Positions 9,898 to 17,930 of a stretch of DNA of 21,889 bases are shown here, in pieces (the first letter of the stretch is position 1; the number at the start of each line of letters is the position of its first letter). The DNA comes from Carex sylvatica. Lineage: Eukaryota; Streptophyta; Magnoliopsida; Poales; Cyperaceae. The stretch is taken from positions 1 to 21,889 of the forward strand of contig CAXKVR010000735.1 in assembly GCA_964058845.1 (NCBI GenBank), in the 5' to 3' direction. The translations under genes were made by a program, and so were the position numbers. The notes beneath the pieces are model-generated. The model did not search any database, was not told the DNA's origin, and was given only the letters and a program-made list of their open reading frames with translations.

Positions 9898-10645
9898 TAT
9901 GACTTATATGACAACAACACAACGGTGTAGTCTGTGAGATTTGAGATTTGGGATTTGTGATATCTAAATATTGGTAAAATTTGTCATGAATTTCACTTTC
10001 ACATAAAAATACACACTGAAATTTTTTACTTTTTACCAGGAATTATATGTAATACAAAACAGTAAAAAAAACTTTACTATGCCCAATTTAACCAAATGAA
10101 ACATAATTAATACCCAATTAAGACAAAAATATAAGTTAAACAAAGATCATTAATTGCCATTATTACATTGTTTCTGTCTTTTATTTATTGTAATGTTGTT
10201 AGAAAAAAGATTGATTGCTGTGACCTGACCCGATCCGACCCGAATCAGACATGACACAAAGTACATGACCCACCTGTATCCTTACTCATGTCGGCCGAAC
10301 CTAATTAGGTTTGCAAATCAAAGATCATTATCCATAACAAAACATAAATCCAGAAAATTCAAATTTTGTGGGGCTCTTGCTTATGCTTTCACTTCTGTCG
10401 TCAAAAGTAGGGATGTGTTTCCAAGTTTCATTAATATAAATAAATGGTTTTTCTTTGTAAGGATATATATTTTTTAAGTTGTATTATTTGTCCCTTTTGT
10501 CATGTTTTTATTTATTTATTTATTTATTTTATTTATTGTCTACTGTGAAACTTTTTGGTGGTGGTAAACAGATAACACACAATTAATAGCAGTTATTGGT
10601 TACACTTTGCTTGGAAAATTGAATTTTTTTTCTTTAAATTATCTT
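9898..10645. other. Spacer with (TTTA)n, no gene seen
   Basis: No supported gene. A (TTTA)n microsatellite lies at about 10508-10538. A GC-richer patch at 10220-10300 (GACCTGACCCGATCC) sits just before an unremarkable 70-codon frame (10265-10477, plus) that I do not believe is coding. Confidence 0.45.
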
Positions 10646-10647
10646 TA

Positions 10648-10686
<39 letters not shown>
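10648..10686. repeat. (TA)n microsatellite, insertion site of MITE A1
   Basis: About 18 TA units end directly at the first base (G) of foldback element A1. Because the flanks are simple repeats, a target duplication cannot be distinguished from the tract itself. Confidence 0.9.
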
Positions 10687-10689
<3 letters not shown>

Positions 10690-11102
10690 TAAGTCTACCA
10701 TACATTGCAATGCATAGGCACCTCTATGCATTGGACTATAAATCATCATATTCAAAGTCCAAATGACCGATCCAAACCGTTCATCTTGTTCTCCATATTA
10801 ATATGTGCTTGGAGATCAAATTTTACATTTTTTGAAATTTTTTTACTATTTATTAAGCCACATTGAAAATCGCTGATCCAACGGTTACAGTAAAATCAAA
10901 AGGCACCGTTGGATCAGTAATTTTCAAAGTGACTTAATAAATAGTAAAAAAATTCCAAAAAATATAAAATTTGGTCACCAAGCACATATTAATATGGAGA
11001 ACAAGATGAACGGTTTGGATCGGTCATTTGGACTTTGAATCCGTGATTTATAGTCCAATGCATAGAGGTGCCTATGCATTGCAATGTATGGTAGACTTAC
11101 TC
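10687..11102. mobile_element. Foldback MITE A1 (416 bp)
   Basis: The element runs from GAGTAAGTCTACCATAC to its complement GTATGGTAGACTTACTC, with arms of about 190 bp complementary almost throughout. The outer part contains CATTGCAATGCATAGG; the inner core contains CCGTTCATCTTGTTC, ATATTAATATGTGCTTGG and ACTATTTATTAAG. It closes with GATCCAACGGT, a short loop and ACCGTTGGATC. It encodes no protein. Two other copies of the same length exist (11159-11574 and 20513-20928), pointing to recent amplification. A1 and A2 are in opposite orientation. Confidence 0.88.
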
Positions 11103-11158
11103 TCTCTCTCTATATATATATATATATCTATATATATCTATATATATATATATATCTA
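11103..11158. repeat. (CT)n/(TA)n microsatellite between A1 and A2
   Basis: CT and TA units with occasional C interruptions (TATATCTATATA). This is the centre of the A1/A2 palindrome. Confidence 0.88.
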
Positions 11159-11574
11159 GAGTAAGTCTACCATACATTGCAATGCATAGGCACCTCTATG
11201 CATTGGACTATAAATCACGGATTCAAAGTCCAAATAACCGATCCAAACCGTTCATCTTGTTCTCCATATTAATATGTGCTTGGAGACCAAATTTTATATT
11301 TTTTGGAATTTTTTTACTATTTATTAAGTCACTTTGAAAATTACTGATCCAACGGTGCCTTTTGATTTTACTGTAACCGTTGGATCAGCGATTTTCAATG
11401 TGGCTTAATAAATAGTAAAAAAATTTCAAAAAATGTAAAATTTGGTCTCCAAGCACATATTAATATGGAGAACAAGATGAACAGTTTGGATCGGTCATTT
11501 GGACTTTGAATATGGTGATTTATAGTCCAATGCATAGAGGTGCCTATGCATTGCAATGTATGGTAGACTTACTC
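11159..11574. mobile_element. Foldback MITE A2 (416 bp), inverted relative to A1
   Basis: Same ends and length as A1. The asymmetric loop (CCTTTTGATTTTACTGT) and arm-specific variants (ATCACGGATTC on the left; GAATATGGTGATTT on the right) show that it is the reverse complement of A1 rather than a direct repeat. No coding capacity. Confidence 0.88.
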
Positions 11575-11605
11575 TAGATATATATATATATATAGATATA
11601 TATAG

Positions 11606-11642
<37 letters not shown>

Positions 11643-11733
11643 TATATATAGATATATATATAGATATATATAGATATATATATATATATATAGATATATA
11701 TATATATAGATATAGATATATATATATATATAT

Positions 11734-11768
<35 letters not shown>

Positions 11769-11825
11769 TATATATATATATATAGATATATATATATATA
11801 TATAGATATATATATATATATATAG

Positions 11826-11876
<51 letters not shown>
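11575..11876. repeat. 302-bp compound microsatellite (TA/GATA/GA)
   Basis: Long (TA)n with regular GATATA interruptions, ending in (GA)n at about 11846-11876. It separates foldback elements A2 and D. The 104-codon minus frame across it (repeated Ile-Tyr and Ser-Leu) is a by-product of the repeat. Confidence 0.92.
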
Positions 11877-11880
<4 letters not shown>

Positions 11881-12283
11881 CATTCGTATGTATATGGACC
11901 GAAATACATACGGTCCAAATTTGAAATTCTAAAATCCAAAAAGTCGATCTGAACCTTCATATTGTTCTCCATATTAATATGTGCTTGGAGACCAAAGTTT
12001 ACATTTTTCTGAATTTTTTTAATATTTATTAAGCCACTTTGAAAATTATTGATCCAACGGTAGATGCACAAAACAGTAAAATCAGCAGCCACCATTAGAT
12101 CAACAATGTTCAAAGTGGCTTAATGAATAGTAAACAAAATTCAGAAAAATATTAAATTTGGTCTCCAAGCACATATTAATATGGAGAACAAGATGAACGG
12201 TTCAAAGCGACTTTTTGGATTTTAAAATTTTAAATTTGAACCGTATGTATTTCGGTCCATATGCATAGGAATGCACATTAGTC
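11877..12283. mobile_element. Foldback MITE D (about 407 bp)
   Basis: The ends are GACTCATTCGTATG on the left and the complement of GACTAATGTGCATTCC on the right, followed inward by a well-paired block, GGACCGAAATACATACGG. The inner part is the same core as family A (CTCCATATTAATATGTGC, ATTTATTAAGCCAC, GATCCAACGGT), although the outer 50 bases are unrelated. The terminal bases merge into (GA)n/(CT)n, so the exact edges are uncertain by several bases. Confidence 0.78.
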
Positions 12284-12293
12284 TCTCTCTCTA

Positions 12294-12329
<36 letters not shown>
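12284..12329. repeat. (CT)n/(TA)n microsatellite
   Basis: CT-rich then TA-rich simple repeat between foldback elements D and B1. Confidence 0.88.
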
Positions 12330-12777
12330 GAGGTTGGCTACTATGCTTATATAAGCATATCCCCACATATGCTTATATAAGCATATCCCCACATATGCTT
12401 ATAACTCATTTTTGTGTTTTCAATGTCCAAATGGTCGATCTGAACCGTTAGATGTGATCTCTATATTGAAATGTGCTTGGAGACTAAATTTTACATTTTT
12501 CTGAATTTGTTTACTATTTATTAAGCCACTTTAAAAATCGCTGATCCAACGGTGACTTAACAAAACAGTAAAATCAGAAGCCACCGTTGGATCAGATATT
12601 TTCAAATTGGCTTAATAAATAGTAAACAAATTTAGAAAAATGTAAAATTTAGTCTCCAAGCACATTTCAATATAGAGATCACATCTAACGGTTCAGATCG
12701 ACCATTTAGATATTGAAAACACAAAAATGAGTTATAAGCATATGTGGAGATATGCTTATATAAACATAGTAGCCAAC

Positions 12778-12780
<3 letters not shown>
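12330..12780. mobile_element. Foldback MITE B1 (451 bp)
   Basis: Runs from GAGGTTGGCTACTATGC to its complement ending AGTAGCCAACCTC. The outer arm is AT-rich (ATGCTTATATAAGCATAT, itself a small palindrome); the core matches the other families (TGTGCTTGGAGAC, ATTTATTAAGCCAC, GATCCAACGGTG). It is 26 bp longer than B2 and B3 because a 26-bp unit in the left end is duplicated (12343-12368 and 12369-12394). Both arms carry the same outer-core variant, unlike B2 and B3. Confidence 0.86.

Positions 12781-12822
<42 letters not shown>
12781..12822. repeat. (TA)n microsatellite
   Basis: About 20 TA units directly follow the last C of B1. Confidence 0.9.
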
Positions 12823-12824
<2 letters not shown>

Positions 12825-13284
12825 CAGGTGGTGGTGGCCAATAAAATGTATTGGTTTGATTTCCTGTCTATAGCATGGAAGGGAACTGTCACAAACCATT
12901 TGGGGTCACGGAGACACATGGCAGTATGGTACCCTGCCAGATAAATGAAATTCTTTTTATTATCATCAATTAATTTATCATTTTTTTTTTATTCTTTAAT
13001 CAATTTTTGGATTTTCTTCAGAATCCTATCAACCACTGTAAGAAGTTTTTAACTGGCTTAATGAGATTATATTACATATATTTGCACTTTGATTAGATTA
13101 ATATTATTTATCATATCAGTTTATGTAACGAAATAATCATTATAAGAGAATGGAAATTGTAAAAAAATGTAAAAAATAAAATAATTAAACTATTTTATAG
13201 ATAAATTGTATTGTAATATATCTTGTAATGTCTACAAATTTATATATAAGAGAGATAACAAAAATAAACCTTACATATATATAT
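12823..13284. other. Spacer between MITEs, no gene seen
   Basis: A short GC-richer part (12824-12945) with GGTGGTGGTGGCCAATAAA is probably older host or repeat DNA interrupted by the MITE insertions. The rest is AT-rich. No coding region is supported; the 66-codon plus frame at 12744-12944 begins inside B1 and crosses the TA tract. Confidence 0.45.
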
Positions 13285-13654
13285 GAGAAGGGATTTATGT
13301 TTTTTTTTTTTTACATTGGATTACATCCTACATTTTCAAAATCTAAACAGTCGATCCAAGCCGTTCAATATGATGAATATATTAAAATGTGGTTGCATAT
13401 CAAATTTTATATTTTTTTGAATTTTTTTACTATTTATTAAGATGGATACAAAAATTTAATGGTCTAAAAACAATAATTTTGTAAAATATTTAGTAAATAG
13501 TAAAAAAAAAATGTAAAATTTGATCTGCAAGCACATTTAATATTTTCATTATATTGAACAATTTGGATCAACTGTTAGCACTTTGAAAACTTTGAGAATG
13601 TAGGATGTAATTCGGTGTCACCAAAAAGATGTAAGTGGATCCCTCCTCTTTCTC
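13285..13654. mobile_element. Foldback MITE E (about 370 bp), degenerate
   Basis: The arms pair at GGATTACATCCTACATT on the left and GAATGTAGGATGTAATTC on the right. The core retains CGATCCAAGCCGTTCA, AAATGT..TTGCATATCAAATTTTA and TTTTACTATTTATTAAG, then the mirror image. The outer ends (GAGAAGGGAT on the left, ATCCCTCCTC on the right) are weaker and the edges are estimates. The flanks are TATATATA. The central GATCCAACGG pair has been lost, so this copy is older or belongs to a distinct subfamily. Confidence 0.65.
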
Positions 13655-14039
13655 TATATATATATATATATATATCCATAAAAGAGCTACCAAACCCAAA
13701 ATTATATCATATATAAAATAATAATATATCATTCAAACTATAAACAAATATTGCAAGCTACTCTTTAACACCTCATCAACTCGAAGCAACATTAGGTAAC
13801 AAGTTTGCATGAAGCAAGCAATGGAATCAGTTGGTCAGAAAGCACAAAAACATATATCAAGAAGAATTTGTTGGTACACCTAAACCGATTTAATTTTGGA
13901 GATGATCCGTTAGAAAATAATAATAATAAATACATCCTAATTAACCGGTATAGTATGTTAGGTTAAACATGAAACGAGCGTTAGAGCTACTTTAAGATAG
14001 GTGTCATGATTGAGGATATATATATATATAGAGAGAGAG
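13655..14039. other. Spacer: (TA)n, unassigned DNA, then (TA)n(GA)n
   Basis: A (TA)n tract at 13655-13676 follows MITE E. Unassigned AT-rich DNA with a few GC-richer patches follows, and a (TA)n(GA)n tract at about 14017-14039 precedes MITE B2. No gene or further transposon was recognised. Confidence 0.5.
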
Positions 14040-14464
14040 GGGGTTGGCTACTATGCTTATATAAGCATATCTTCACATATGCTTATAACTCATTTTTGTG
14101 TTTCTAATATCTAAATGGTCGATCTGAACCGTTAGATGTGATCTCTATATTGAAATGTGCTTGGAGACTAAATTTTATATTTTTCTGAATTGTTTTACTA
14201 TTTATTAAGCTAATTTGAAAATCTCTGATCCAACGGTGGCTTCTGATTTTACTGTTTTGTTAAGCCACCGTTGGATCAGCGATTTTCAAAGTGGCTTAAT
14301 AAATAGTAAAAAAATTCAAAAAAATGTAAAATTTGGTCTCCAAGAACATATATATATGGAGAACAAGATGAACGGTTCCGATCGACCATTTGGACATTGA
14401 AAACACAAAAATGAGTTATAAGCATATGTGGAGATATGCTTATATAAGTATAGTAGCCAACCTC
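14040..14464. mobile_element. Foldback MITE B2 (425 bp), unequal arms
   Basis: Same ends as B1 (GGTTGGCTACTATGC and its complement). The two arms differ in the core: the left carries GATGTGATCTCTATATTG while the right carries the complement of CATCTTGTTCTCCATAT, the version found in families A and F. The loop reads GGCTTCTGATTTTACTG. B2 is the reverse complement of B3. The left end is blurred by a run of G after (GA)n. Confidence 0.85.
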
Positions 14465-14510
14465 TCTATATATATATATATAGATATATAAAGAGAGAGA
14501 CAGAGAGAGA
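14465..14510. repeat. (TA)n/(GA)n microsatellite
   Basis: TA and GA units with one CA interruption between B2 and C. Confidence 0.85.
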
Positions 14511-14912
14511 GTAAGGCTACGCTACTTTGTGAATTAATGAGAGTGTTTTAATTCGCGCTCATATCTCTAGTTTTAAAATTTAAAATAGCAGATCCAAACC
14601 GTTAGATGTTTAATCTATATTAAAATATACTTGGAGGCCAAATTTTGCATTTTTTAAAATTATTTTACTATTTATTAAGATGGTTTGAAAATTGCTGTTT
14701 TTATTAAAATTCTGCATCATTAAAAAACAGTAATTCTCAAACTATCTTAATAAATAGTAAATAAATTTCAAAAAATATAAAATTTGGTCTTCAAGCACAT
14801 TTTAATATAGATTAAATATCTAACGGTTTGGATCGGCTATTTTGAACTTTGAAACTAGAGATATGAGCACGAATTAAAACACCCCATTAATTCACAAAGT
14901 AGCGTAGCCTTA

Positions 14913-14913
<1 letters not shown>
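14511..14913. mobile_element. Foldback MITE C (403 bp)
   Basis: Ends GTAAGGCTACGCTACTTTG and the complement CAAAGTAGCGTAGCCTTAC are perfect over 19 bases. The next part (TGAATTAATG, then AATTCG and GCTCATATCTCTAGTTT) also pairs. The core again carries CCAAACCGTTAGATG, CTTGGAGGCCAAATTTT and TTTACTATTTATTAAGA, but lacks the GATCCAACGGT centre. It is flanked by (GA)n on the left and (CT)n on the right and sits at the centre of the B2-C-B3 palindrome. Confidence 0.85.

Positions 14914-14945
<32 letters not shown>
14914..14945. repeat. (CT)n/(TA)n microsatellite
   Basis: Simple repeat between C and B3, the mirror of the tract at 14465-14510. Confidence 0.85.
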
Positions 14946-15370
14946 GAGGTTGGCTACTATGCTTATATAAGCATATCCCCACATATGCTTATAACTCATT
15001 TTTGTATTTCCAATGTTCAAATGGTCGATCAGAACCGTTTATCTTGTTCTCCATATTAATATGTTCTTGGAGACCAAATTTTACATTTTTCGAAATTTTT
15101 TTACTATTTATTAAGTCACTTTGAAAATCGCTGATCCAACGGTGGCTTAACAAAACAGTAAAATCAGAAGCCGCCGTTGGATCAGAAACTTTCAAATTGG
15201 CTTAATAAATAGTAAACAAATTTAGAAAAATGTAAAATTTGGTCTCCCAGCACATTTCAATATATAGATCACATCTAACGGTTTAGATCGACCATTTGGA
15301 CATTGGAAACACAAAAATGAGTTATAAGCATATGTAGGGATATGCTTATATAAGCATAGTAGCCAACCTC
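14946..15370. mobile_element. Foldback MITE B3 (425 bp), inverted relative to B2
   Basis: Same ends and same length as B2 but in the opposite orientation: the left arm carries TATCTTGTTCTCCATATT and the right arm the complement of GATGTGATCTATATATTG. The loop reads TTAACAAAACAGTAAAATC. The frame at 14989-15195 (minus) and the matching one in B2 (14215-14400, plus) are products of the arm sequence, not genes. Confidence 0.86.
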
Positions 15371-15508
15371 TCTATGTATATATATATAAGAGAGATTTGA
15401 AGGATTAGTCCCTCTTCTTCTTCTTTTTACAGACTTTATATCCTTGACATTACCTCAAATGTCTAGTTTGCAATCTGAACTGTTCGATCAGAGTTCAGAC
15501 TAATTCGG
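15371..15508. other. Short (TA)n then unassigned DNA
   Basis: TATATATATA at 15379-15388, a TCTTC run at about 15411-15424, then DNA without recognisable features up to the SINE-like insertion. Confidence 0.4.
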
Positions 15509-15519
15509 TCTAACTTGAA
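15509..15519. repeat. Target duplication of the SINE-like insertion, left copy
   Basis: TCTAACTTGAA here is repeated at 15639-15649, flanking the retroposon. Confidence 0.6.
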
Positions 15520-15638
15520 TTTTTATTGAGTAAAGGTTGGAGGTCAAGCCACCAAACTATTTAATACCGTTGTTATTATAACAAAAGATTTTCTCCATCC
15601 GGATTTCGAACCCATGACCTCTCACATAGAGACCATGT
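15520..15638 (-). mobile_element. SINE-like retroposon, probably 5'-truncated
   Basis: In minus-strand sense the insert contains GGGTTCGAAATCC (about 15600-15613), matching the internal B box of RNA polymerase III promoters in tRNA-derived SINEs. It ends in CTCAATAAAAA, a short A-rich tail, and is bordered by an 11-bp direct repeat, TTCAAGTTAGA in that sense. A convincing A box is missing upstream of the B box, so the copy is either 5'-truncated or a diverged SINE. At 119 bp it is within the size range of plant SINEs. Confidence 0.55.
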
Positions 15639-15649
15639 TCTAACTTGAA
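15639..15649. repeat. Target duplication of the SINE-like insertion, right copy
   Basis: Second TCTAACTTGAA. Confidence 0.6.
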
Positions 15650-15717
15650 ATTTCACGGGACCTCTTTTTATATTTGTATATAACTAAAAAAATATGTTCA
15701 AAATTGAGTTATTGCAT

Positions 15718-15726
15718 ATGATCTTC
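15718..15726. repeat. 9-bp target site duplication, left copy
   Basis: ATGATCTTC here and at 15913-15921 flank a small foldback element. Nine bases is the usual Mutator-like length. Confidence 0.75.
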
Positions 15727-15912
15727 GGAAATAAATATGTTGTTATTTCTTGAGAATAACATGAACTTGTTATTCTGATCTCAACTGTTCAAACTTTTTC
15801 ATTCACAAATCTCAATAAAGTTTTTCATACATAAATCTCAATAATATCCAACCGTTGAAACCGGAATAACATATTTGTGTTATTCCCAAGAAATAACAGC
15901 AGATTTATTTCC
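15727..15912. mobile_element. 186-bp Mutator-like MITE with 9-bp target duplication
   Basis: The element starts GGAAATAAATATG and ends with the complement (GCAGATTTATTTCC). The inverted arms run about 60 bp, including GTTATTTCTTG, AGAATAACA and TTGTTATTC. Between them is an imperfect direct repeat, TTTTTCATTCACAAATCTCAATAAA then TTTTTCATACATAAATC. The 9-bp duplication on both sides is exact. No coding capacity. Confidence 0.75.
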
Positions 15913-15921
15913 ATGATCTTC
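15913..15921. repeat. 9-bp target site duplication, right copy
   Basis: Second ATGATCTTC. Confidence 0.75.
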
Positions 15922-16003
15922 ACGGAGAGAACAGAGAAATGTTGTAATATAATGTGTAAAAGAGAAAAATAATTATTTTAATAGAAAAAATGTTGCCATG
16001 TTA

Positions 16004-16011
16004 CTCCATAC
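16004..16011. repeat. 8-bp target site duplication of the hAT element, left copy
   Basis: CTCCATAC here and again at 19945-19952, directly outside the element ends. Eight bases is the hAT length. Confidence 0.88.
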
Positions 16012-16019
16012 TAGAGGGT

Positions 16020-16290
16020 TGCAAAAACCCGGGTATAGGTCGGGTAAACGGGTACACGGGTACGGGCATAAAATGGGTAGGATACGGTTATTTGGTTCAA
16101 TACCCGGGTAAACTCGGCCCGAATTACGCCCGTACTCGCCCGACCCGACCCGGCGCCCGATCCGTACCTGTACCCGACCCGTACCCGACCCGTAAATTCA
16201 AATTTTTTTGAAATTTTGAATTTGTCGCCGGTTCAACCGGGCCCGGACCGGTCTAATCAAACCCGACCGGCCAGACCCACCGTCCCGTCG
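16020..16290. repeat. Left subterminal GGGTA/CCCGTA array
   Basis: Repeated CGGGTA, ACGGGTA and their complements TACCCG, GACCCG in both orientations, changing to CCGG-rich DNA (GGGCCCGGACCGG) at 16236-16255. In hAT elements such subterminal repeats are transposase binding sites. This is inferred from position and repetition. The 73-codon frame at 15990-16211 across it is a product of the repeat. Confidence 0.65.
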
Positions 16291-16575
16291 GTTTTTTTTT
16301 TTTTCAATTTTTTTTTTTCAAATTTTATTCCCTCCCAATATTTTCTTTAAATACCCTCTCTTCCTCTCAAAAAATTCACACTCTCATTCTCTCATCTCTC
16401 ATTCTCTCAATCTCAATTCTCAAATTTAATTATTCTCAATTTTTTTAATTTATTGTTTTAAAAAAAAATGTAGTTGTAAATTTAATTCATTCTACAAATC
16501 CGCAAATGGAATTACGAAGGTATCGAAATTACGAAGTTCGGCATCTCTTGCAAAAAAATTTCGCGAGATTTAAAG
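16291..16575 (+). other. Presumed transcript leader and first exon of the hAT element
   Basis: T-rich and CT-rich runs (CTCTCATTCTCTCATC) precede a short, less AT-rich stretch (16500-16575: GGAATTACGAAGG, TTCGGCATCTCTTGC) ending at AAAG|GTAACA, which looks like a 5' splice donor at 16576-16577. If so, exon 1 is mostly leader and the AT-rich DNA after it is an intron reaching an AATAG|G acceptor near 17720. Confidence 0.35.
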
Positions 16576-16717
16576 GTAACATTTATTTCATTTTAGATTA
16601 ATTTATTTTTGTAGAGTACATTTAGTTTATGCTAGATTTATTGAATATTAAGTAATTAGATTTGTCATTTGTTAGATTTGTTAAATTTATTAAGTAATTA
16701 GATTTGCTATATTTATT

Positions 16718-17413
16718 TAGTTTATGTTAGATTTGAATATGTCAAGTAATTATATTTGTTTTGAATATGTTAGATTTTATTTTTCAAATTGTTAGATTTA
16801 TTTTTAATATGTGAAAAAAATTGGTTAGTTTTATTTTTTTTGAATATGTGAAATAATTAGATTTGTTTTGAATATGTTAGATTTATTTTTCAAAATTCGG
16901 ATTTATTTTTAATATGTGAAAAAAATAGGTTAGTTTTATTTTTTTGAATATGTGGAGTGATTATATTTGTTTTGAATAGATTAGATTTATTTTTCAAAAT
17001 TCGGATTTATTTTTAATAGGTTTTTTAAAATAGGTTAGTTTTATAGATTTGAATATGCGAAGTAATTATATTTGTTTTGAATAGGTTAGATTTGTTTTTC
17101 AAAATTCGAATTTATTTTTAATAGGTTTTTTAAAATATGTTAGTTTTATAGATTTGAATATGCGAAGTAATTATATTTGTTTTGAATAGGTTAGATTTGT
17201 TTTTCAAAATTCGGATTTATTTTTAATAGATTTTTTAAAATATGTTAGTTTTATAGATTTGAATATGTGAAGTAATTATATTTTTTTTGAATAGGTTAGA
17301 TTTATTTTTCAAAATTCGGATTTATTTTTAATAGGTTTTTTAAAATATGTTAGTTTTATAGATTTGAATATGTGAAGTAATTATATTTGTTTTGAATAGG
17401 TTAGATTTATTTT
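16718..17413. repeat. 105-bp tandem repeat array in the hAT leader
   Basis: The anchor TAGTTTTA recurs at 16826, 16931, 17036, 17141, 17246 and 17351, exactly 105 bp apart each time, with a less similar unit upstream. The last four are almost identical (GATTTGAATATG, AAGTAATTATATTTG, TTTTAATAGG). Exact spacing with little indel variation points to recent unequal exchange or slippage. Confidence 0.88.
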
Positions 17414-17630
17414 TCTGTTTTTTAATTTCTGTTTTTTAATTTCTATTTTTTAATTTCTGTTTTTCAAATTCTGTTTTTTAATTTCTGTTTTTAAATTCTG
17501 TTTTTTAATTTCTGTTTTTTTAATTCTGTTTTTTATTTTTTGTTTTTTAAATTCTGTTTTTTAATTTCTGTTTTTTAAATTCTTTTTTTTAATTTCTGTT
17601 TTTTAATTTCTGTTTTTTTATTTTTCAATG
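17414..17630. repeat. About 14-bp T-rich minisatellite
   Basis: Units of CTGTTTTTTAATTT and close variants, about 15 copies, directly after the 105-bp array and before the transposase region. Confidence 0.82.
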
Positions 17631-17730
17631 TATGTTAGAATTATTTTGAATAGGTTAAATAAATAGGTTACATATATTTTTTTTAATATGTCAAGTAATT
17701 TATATTTATTATTTTGAATAGGTTTAATAA

Positions 17731-17930
17731 ATGTCATCTCATCGTGATTCCGTGCAAAATGACATCACGAGACTTCGGCCGATATTTTTGGCCCGCCAAT
17801 ACCAAATTATCCACAAAATTATCCACAAATTTAAGAATGCCCTCAACCACATTGTTTCAAACCAAGAAAGAAAATAACAGTTTGCTGCATTATGTGTCAC
17901 CTATAGATTGAGCAAGTTGAAGGTACCTTG
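17731..17930 (+). pseudogene. Broken 5' part of the hAT transposase gene
   Basis: From ATG at 17731 the frame reads MSSHRDSVQND, and further on KFKNALNHIVSNQERK, then a TAA stop at 17875-17877, then QFAALCVTYRLSKLKVP. That is the pattern plant hAT transposases show just before the DTRWNST motif. A one-base loss near 17928 shifts this frame away from the downstream one. The BED zinc finger and the first half of the catalytic domain are not present between here and the leader repeats, so an internal deletion is likely. Confidence 0.6.

Noticed and set aside
10220..10480. Possible small gene with frame at 10265-10477
   Set aside because: The 70-codon frame has no motif and ends in AT-rich DNA; nothing supports translation.
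11569..11883. 104-codon minus frame of repeated Ile-Tyr and Ser-Leu
   Set aside because: It is a translation of the (TA)n/(GA)n microsatellite and has no protein features.
14215..14400. Similar small proteins in B2, B3 and D (14215-14400, 14989-15195, 11880-12113)
   Set aside because: They look like a conserved family (SDFTVLLSHRWISDFQSGL) but are readings of the shared foldback arm. The same bases pair with the other arm, and the frames have no independent conservation or start context.
10687..15370. CRISPR-like array of regularly spaced repeats
   Set aside because: The repeats are 400-bp inverted hairpins with TA tracts between them, in a plant genome. There are no short direct repeats with unique spacers and no cas genes.
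15990..16211. 73-codon plus frame rich in Gly, Tyr, Pro and Arg
   Set aside because: It spans the hAT target duplication, terminal repeat and subterminal CGGGTA array, so its composition reflects that repeat.
17714..17911. 65-codon plus frame starting MNRFNKC
   Set aside because: It overlaps, in another frame, the sequence that resembles the hAT transposase from ATG 17731, and has no similarity of its own that I recognise.
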